In this document: positions 4,663 to 7,098 of the stretch, one piece after another
How the letters are laid out: each line of letters starts with the position of its first letter
Numbering within the stretch: the first letter of the stretch is position 1
Source: an uncultured Collinsella sp.
GTDB lineage: Bacteria; Actinomycetota; Coriobacteriia; Coriobacteriales; Coriobacteriaceae
DNA: 7,098 nucleotides
Assembly (NCBI GenBank): GCA_900543505.1
Contig: UQSB01000076.1
Location: forward strand, 1-7,098
Reading direction: 5' to 3'
The notes under the pieces: generated by a model
What the model saw: only the letters and a program-made list of their open reading frames with translations
What the model was told of the DNA's origin: nothing
Databases searched by the model: none
Translations under genes and position numbers: made by a program

Positions 4663-7033
4663 CGACAACGCGCTGGTGGTGGCGCTCGATACCTCGACTG
4701 ACATGCTTGCCTGCGCGGCAAGCTGGATTGATGGGCAGACGGGTGAGACGAAGCTCGTGAGTGGCGACCACATGTGTCGCCGTCACGCCAACGTTGAGCT
4801 CGTGAATACCGTTGATGGCGTGCTGGCTCAAGCCGGTCTGGATCGCAGCGATGTTGGTTGCTATGTGGTCGGCCGCGGCCCGGGGTCCTTTACGGGTGTG
4901 CGCATCGGCATCTCCACTGCCAAGGGCCTCGCGCGTGGTGCCAATGTTCCGCTGCTGGGCGTGTCGACGCTCGACGCTTGCGCTTGGACGGCGTGGAAGG
5001 CTGGCGTGCGCGGCAAGCTTGGTATCTTGGCCGATGCTATGCGCGGTGAGGTATATCCGGCGCTGTATATGCTGGTCGATGAGGGTCCCGAGCGTCAATT
5101 TGAGCGCGAACACGTGGTCAAGGCCGCCGTGGCGCTCGATGAGTGGCGCCAAGCAGCGGACTGGGGCCAGGTTCAGCTGACCGGTGACGGTCTAGTGCGC
5201 TATGGCAAGCTGCTGGGTGAGGACGAGGCCGCCCGCTGCGTGGAGCGCGACCTGTGGTGGCCTTCGGGCGAGGGCTTGCTGCTCGCGCACGCTGCGGGTG
5301 ACGGCGATCCGGCCCGCGTCCTGCCGATTTACACGCGCCTTTCGGATGCCGAGGAAAACGAGCGCAAGCGTCTTGGTCTTGCCGAGAGTGCGCAGAGCGA
5401 AATTACGGGTGTTGCCGATGAGCTCGCCGGTCGTCATCTGCAGTTCCGTCCCATGGGCGCGGCGGATGCCGAGGGCGCAAGCGCGCTGGAGGCTGCCTGC
5501 TTTGAAGGTGCCGGACACGAGGCATGGACGCCGGGCATGTTCCTGTCCGAACTGGGCGAGGACGTCGCTGCGCCGCGTAGTTGGTGGGTGGCACACGACG
5601 ACGGCAAGCTGCTGGGCCTTGCCGGCGGTATGGTCGTGGACGGTGATGTGCAGATTCTGGATGTCGCCGTCGACCCGGCACATCGCCGTGAGGGCATTGC
5701 CCGCAAGCTGCTGTCGCATGTGAGCTATGATGCCCAGATGCTCGGCTGCACTACGGCTTCGCTCGAGGTCGAGGACGGTAACGAGGGAGCGACCGCGCTT
5801 TATAACGCTCTGGGCTTTACCGAGGCTGGCCGTCGCCGCGGCTACTATGGTGCCGGCAAGGACGCCATCGTCATGACGGCTCCGCTGCCCCTGGTGCTTC
5901 CGGTCGATAATGCTTCGCCCGAGCCGACGGCGGCAGAGCAGCGCGTATGGCCGCTGCCTGCGCCTGGGCGCTCCGAGGGGGAGCGTGCCGAAATTGAGCG
6001 CCGCCGCCTAGTGCTCGCTATCGAGAGCTCCTGCGACGAGACGGCCGTGGCGATTATCGATGCGGATGGCAATATGCTGGCCAACCAGGTGTCGACACAG
6101 ATTGATTTTCACGCCCGCTTTGGCGGCGTGGTGCCCGAGATCGCCTCGCGCAAACACGTTGAGGTGATTGTGAGTGTCGTGGATGCGGCGCTCGAGGATG
6201 CCGCAGCATCGCTTGGTCTTGAGGGTGGAGCCATCGCGCCGAGCGAACTCGCCGCTGTTGGCGTGACGCAGGGTCCGGGCCTGGTGGGTGCTCTGGTAGT
6301 GGGCGTCGCCTTCGCCAAGGGCTTTGCCTATGCCGCCGGCAAGCCGCTCGTGTGCGTCAACCATCTGGAGGGCCATCTGTTCGCCAACCTGCTGGCGCAG
6401 CCCGATCTCAGGCCGCCGTTTATCTTCACGCTCGTCTCGGGCGGTCATACCATGCTCGTGCACGTGAAGGCATGGGGCGACTACGAGGTACTTGGTGAGA
6501 CACTCGACGATGCTGTGGGCGAGGCCTTCGACAAGGTAGCCAAGGCGTTGGGTCTGGGCTATCCCGGTGGCCCCATCATCTCCAAGCTGGCCGAGACGGG
6601 CAACCCCCGCGCGATCGATTTTCCTCGCGCGCTTAACAGCAGGGGAGACTATCGTTTCTCGCTTTCGGGTCTTAAAACGGCCGTGACGCTCTACATCGAG
6701 CAGGAGACCAAGGCCGGGCGCACGATTCACCTGCCCGATCTGGCGGCTTCGTTTGAGGCAGCCGTCTTTGACGTTCAGTACAAGAAGGCCAAAAACGCCC
6801 TGCATGCCACCGGATGCAAGGAATACTGCATCGGCGGCGGCGTCTCGGCTAATCCGCATCTGCGCGAGATGATGATCAAGAAGCTTGGGCGTCAGGGGAT
6901 CCGCGTAACGGTGCCACCGCTTTCGGCGTGCACCGACAACGCCGCCATGATCGCAGAGGTTGCCCGCCGTAAATTCGACCGAGGAGAAATCTCGCCGTTC
7001 GACGTCGACGCCGATCCAAACATGACGCTGTAG
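4649..7033 (+). CDS. TsaB–RimI–TsaD fusion: t6A transferase subunits with an embedded S18 N-acetyltransferase
   Basis: This is a 794-residue, three-domain protein. TsaB spans about residues 1-230 (4649 to about 5340), with ALDTS (12-16), GRGPGSFTGVRIG (75-87) and DAMRGEVY (129-136); it is the pseudo-ATPase partner that dimerises with TsaD. RimI spans about 262-412 (5432-5884). It is a GNAT domain with the acetyl-CoA loop RREGIA (346-351). Glu373 and Tyr385 align, with identical spacing, to catalytic Glu103 and Tyr115 of Salmonella RimI. TsaD spans 453-794 (6005-7033) and is full length. It has IESSCDET (458-465), metal-binding HLEGH (572-576), SGGH (597-600), GGGVSANPH (729-737) and CTDNAAM (761-767, Asp763). 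TsaD transfers threonylcarbamoyl from TC-AMP to tRNA A37. Linkers lie at about 231-261 and 413-452, the second Pro/Glu/Ala-rich. ATG 4649 (AAGG nine bases upstream) is preferred to in-frame TTG 4631. No frameshift or stop separates the domains. Coriobacterial origin is inferred. Confidence 0.95.
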   Translation: MSLHNDNALVVALDTSTDMLACAASWIDGQTGETKLVSGDHMCRRHANVELVNTVDGVLAQAGLDRSDVGCYVVGRGPGSFTGVRIGISTAKGLARGANVPLLGVSTLDACAWTAWKAGVRGKLGILADAMRGEVYPALYMLVDEGPERQFEREHVVKAAVALDEWRQAADWGQVQLTGDGLVRYGKLLGEDEAARCVERDLWWPSGEGLLLAHAAGDGDPARVLPIYTRLSDAEENERKRLGLAESAQSEITGVADELAGRHLQFRPMGAADAEGASALEAACFEGAGHEAWTPGMFLSELGEDVAAPRSWWVAHDDGKLLGLAGGMVVDGDVQILDVAVDPAHRREGIARKLLSHVSYDAQMLGCTTASLEVEDGNEGATALYNALGFTEAGRRRGYYGAGKDAIVMTAPLPLVLPVDNASPEPTAAEQRVWPLPAPGRSEGERAEIERRRLVLAIESSCDETAVAIIDADGNMLANQVSTQIDFHARFGGVVPEIASRKHVEVIVSVVDAALEDAAASLGLEGGAIAPSELAAVGVTQGPGLVGALVVGVAFAKGFAYAAGKPLVCVNHLEGHLFANLLAQPDLRPPFIFTLVSGGHTMLVHVKAWGDYEVLGETLDDAVGEAFDKVAKALGLGYPGGPIISKLAETGNPRAIDFPRALNSRGDYRFSLSGLKTAVTLYIEQETKAGRTIHLPDLAASFEAAVFDVQYKKAKNALHATGCKEYCIGGGVSANPHLREMMIKKLGRQGIRVTVPPLSACTDNAAMIAEVARRKFDRGEISPFDVDADPNMTL

Positions 7034-7044
7034 CTGGTACGGTG

Positions 7045-7066
7045 CGGTCCCCGGACGGAGGGGCCG
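7045..7066 (+). other. GC-rich hairpin after the last gene, function unclear
   Basis: Bases 7045-7051 can pair with 7060-7066 (seven pairs, one of them G-U) around an eight-base loop, starting 12 bases after the stop codon. No T-run follows, so it does not fit an intrinsic terminator. It could slow RNA decay, act with another factor, or begin a structured leader of the next gene, which lies outside the window. Confidence 0.35.
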
Positions 7067-7098
7067 GATATAAGGTTTCCTGCTCTACAGTCCTGCGC

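Noticed and set aside
4547..5152. A 201-codon open frame on the minus strand across the tsaE/fusion junction
   Set aside because: It overlaps two well-supported genes in antisense and matches no protein family I recognise.
6008..6859. A 283-codon open frame on the minus strand opposite TsaD
   Set aside because: It lies entirely antisense to intact TsaD motifs, shows no recognisable domain, and is explained by the codon bias of the + strand gene.
7069..7074. TATAAG as a -10 promoter box
   Set aside because: No -35-like sequence lies at a suitable distance upstream, where the sequence is the GC-rich hairpin.
1..7098. CRISPR array, insertion sequence, phage or defence genes
   Set aside because: No direct repeat series, transposase or integrase motifs, or terminal inverted repeats were seen; the window is filled by housekeeping genes.

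Overview
The window holds one tightly packed, rightward gene block of six genes on the + strand. It is bounded on the left by a strong intrinsic terminator belonging to something upstream. It suggests a high-GC Gram-positive bacterium. The order alr–tsaE–tsaB–rimI–tsaD is the one I know from actinobacteria such as Mycobacterium tuberculosis. The fusion of tsaB, rimI and tsaD into a single protein, together with the moderately high GC, makes a coriobacterial lineage (Collinsella-like) my best guess. That assignment is inference, not proof.

Layout: positions 1-100 are the tail of an unidentified upstream unit ending in a terminator hairpin. Positions 101-209 contain two candidate sigma70-type promoters and an unusually good ribosome-binding site. 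Then come acpS (holo-ACP synthase with a C-terminal tail), nnr (two-domain NAD(P)H-hydrate epimerase/dehydratase), alr (alanine racemase), a family-4 iron-sulfur uracil-DNA glycosylase, tsaE, and a 794-residue TsaB–RimI–TsaD fusion. Spacing runs from a 14-base overlap to a 12-base gap, so all six are probably one transcript. The last 65 bases carry a GC-rich hairpin without a U-tract, so no clear end of the operon is visible.

Functionally this is a housekeeping and repair set. AcpS activates acyl carrier protein for lipid synthesis. Nnr repairs damaged NAD(P)H. Alr supplies D-alanine for peptidoglycan. The glycosylase removes uracil from DNA. TsaE with the TsaB and TsaD domains makes the t6A37 modification of ANN-decoding tRNAs, using threonylcarbamoyl-AMP from a TsaC/Sua5 enzyme that is not in this window. 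RimI acetylates the N-terminus of ribosomal protein S18.

I see no mobile element, CRISPR array, tRNA, rRNA or defence system, and no evidence of a wholly new system. The most noteworthy item is the triple fusion, whose internal domain order copies the ancestral gene order. Secondary items are the replacement of the usually carbamylated lysine in Alr, the AcpS tail, and the paired promoters.
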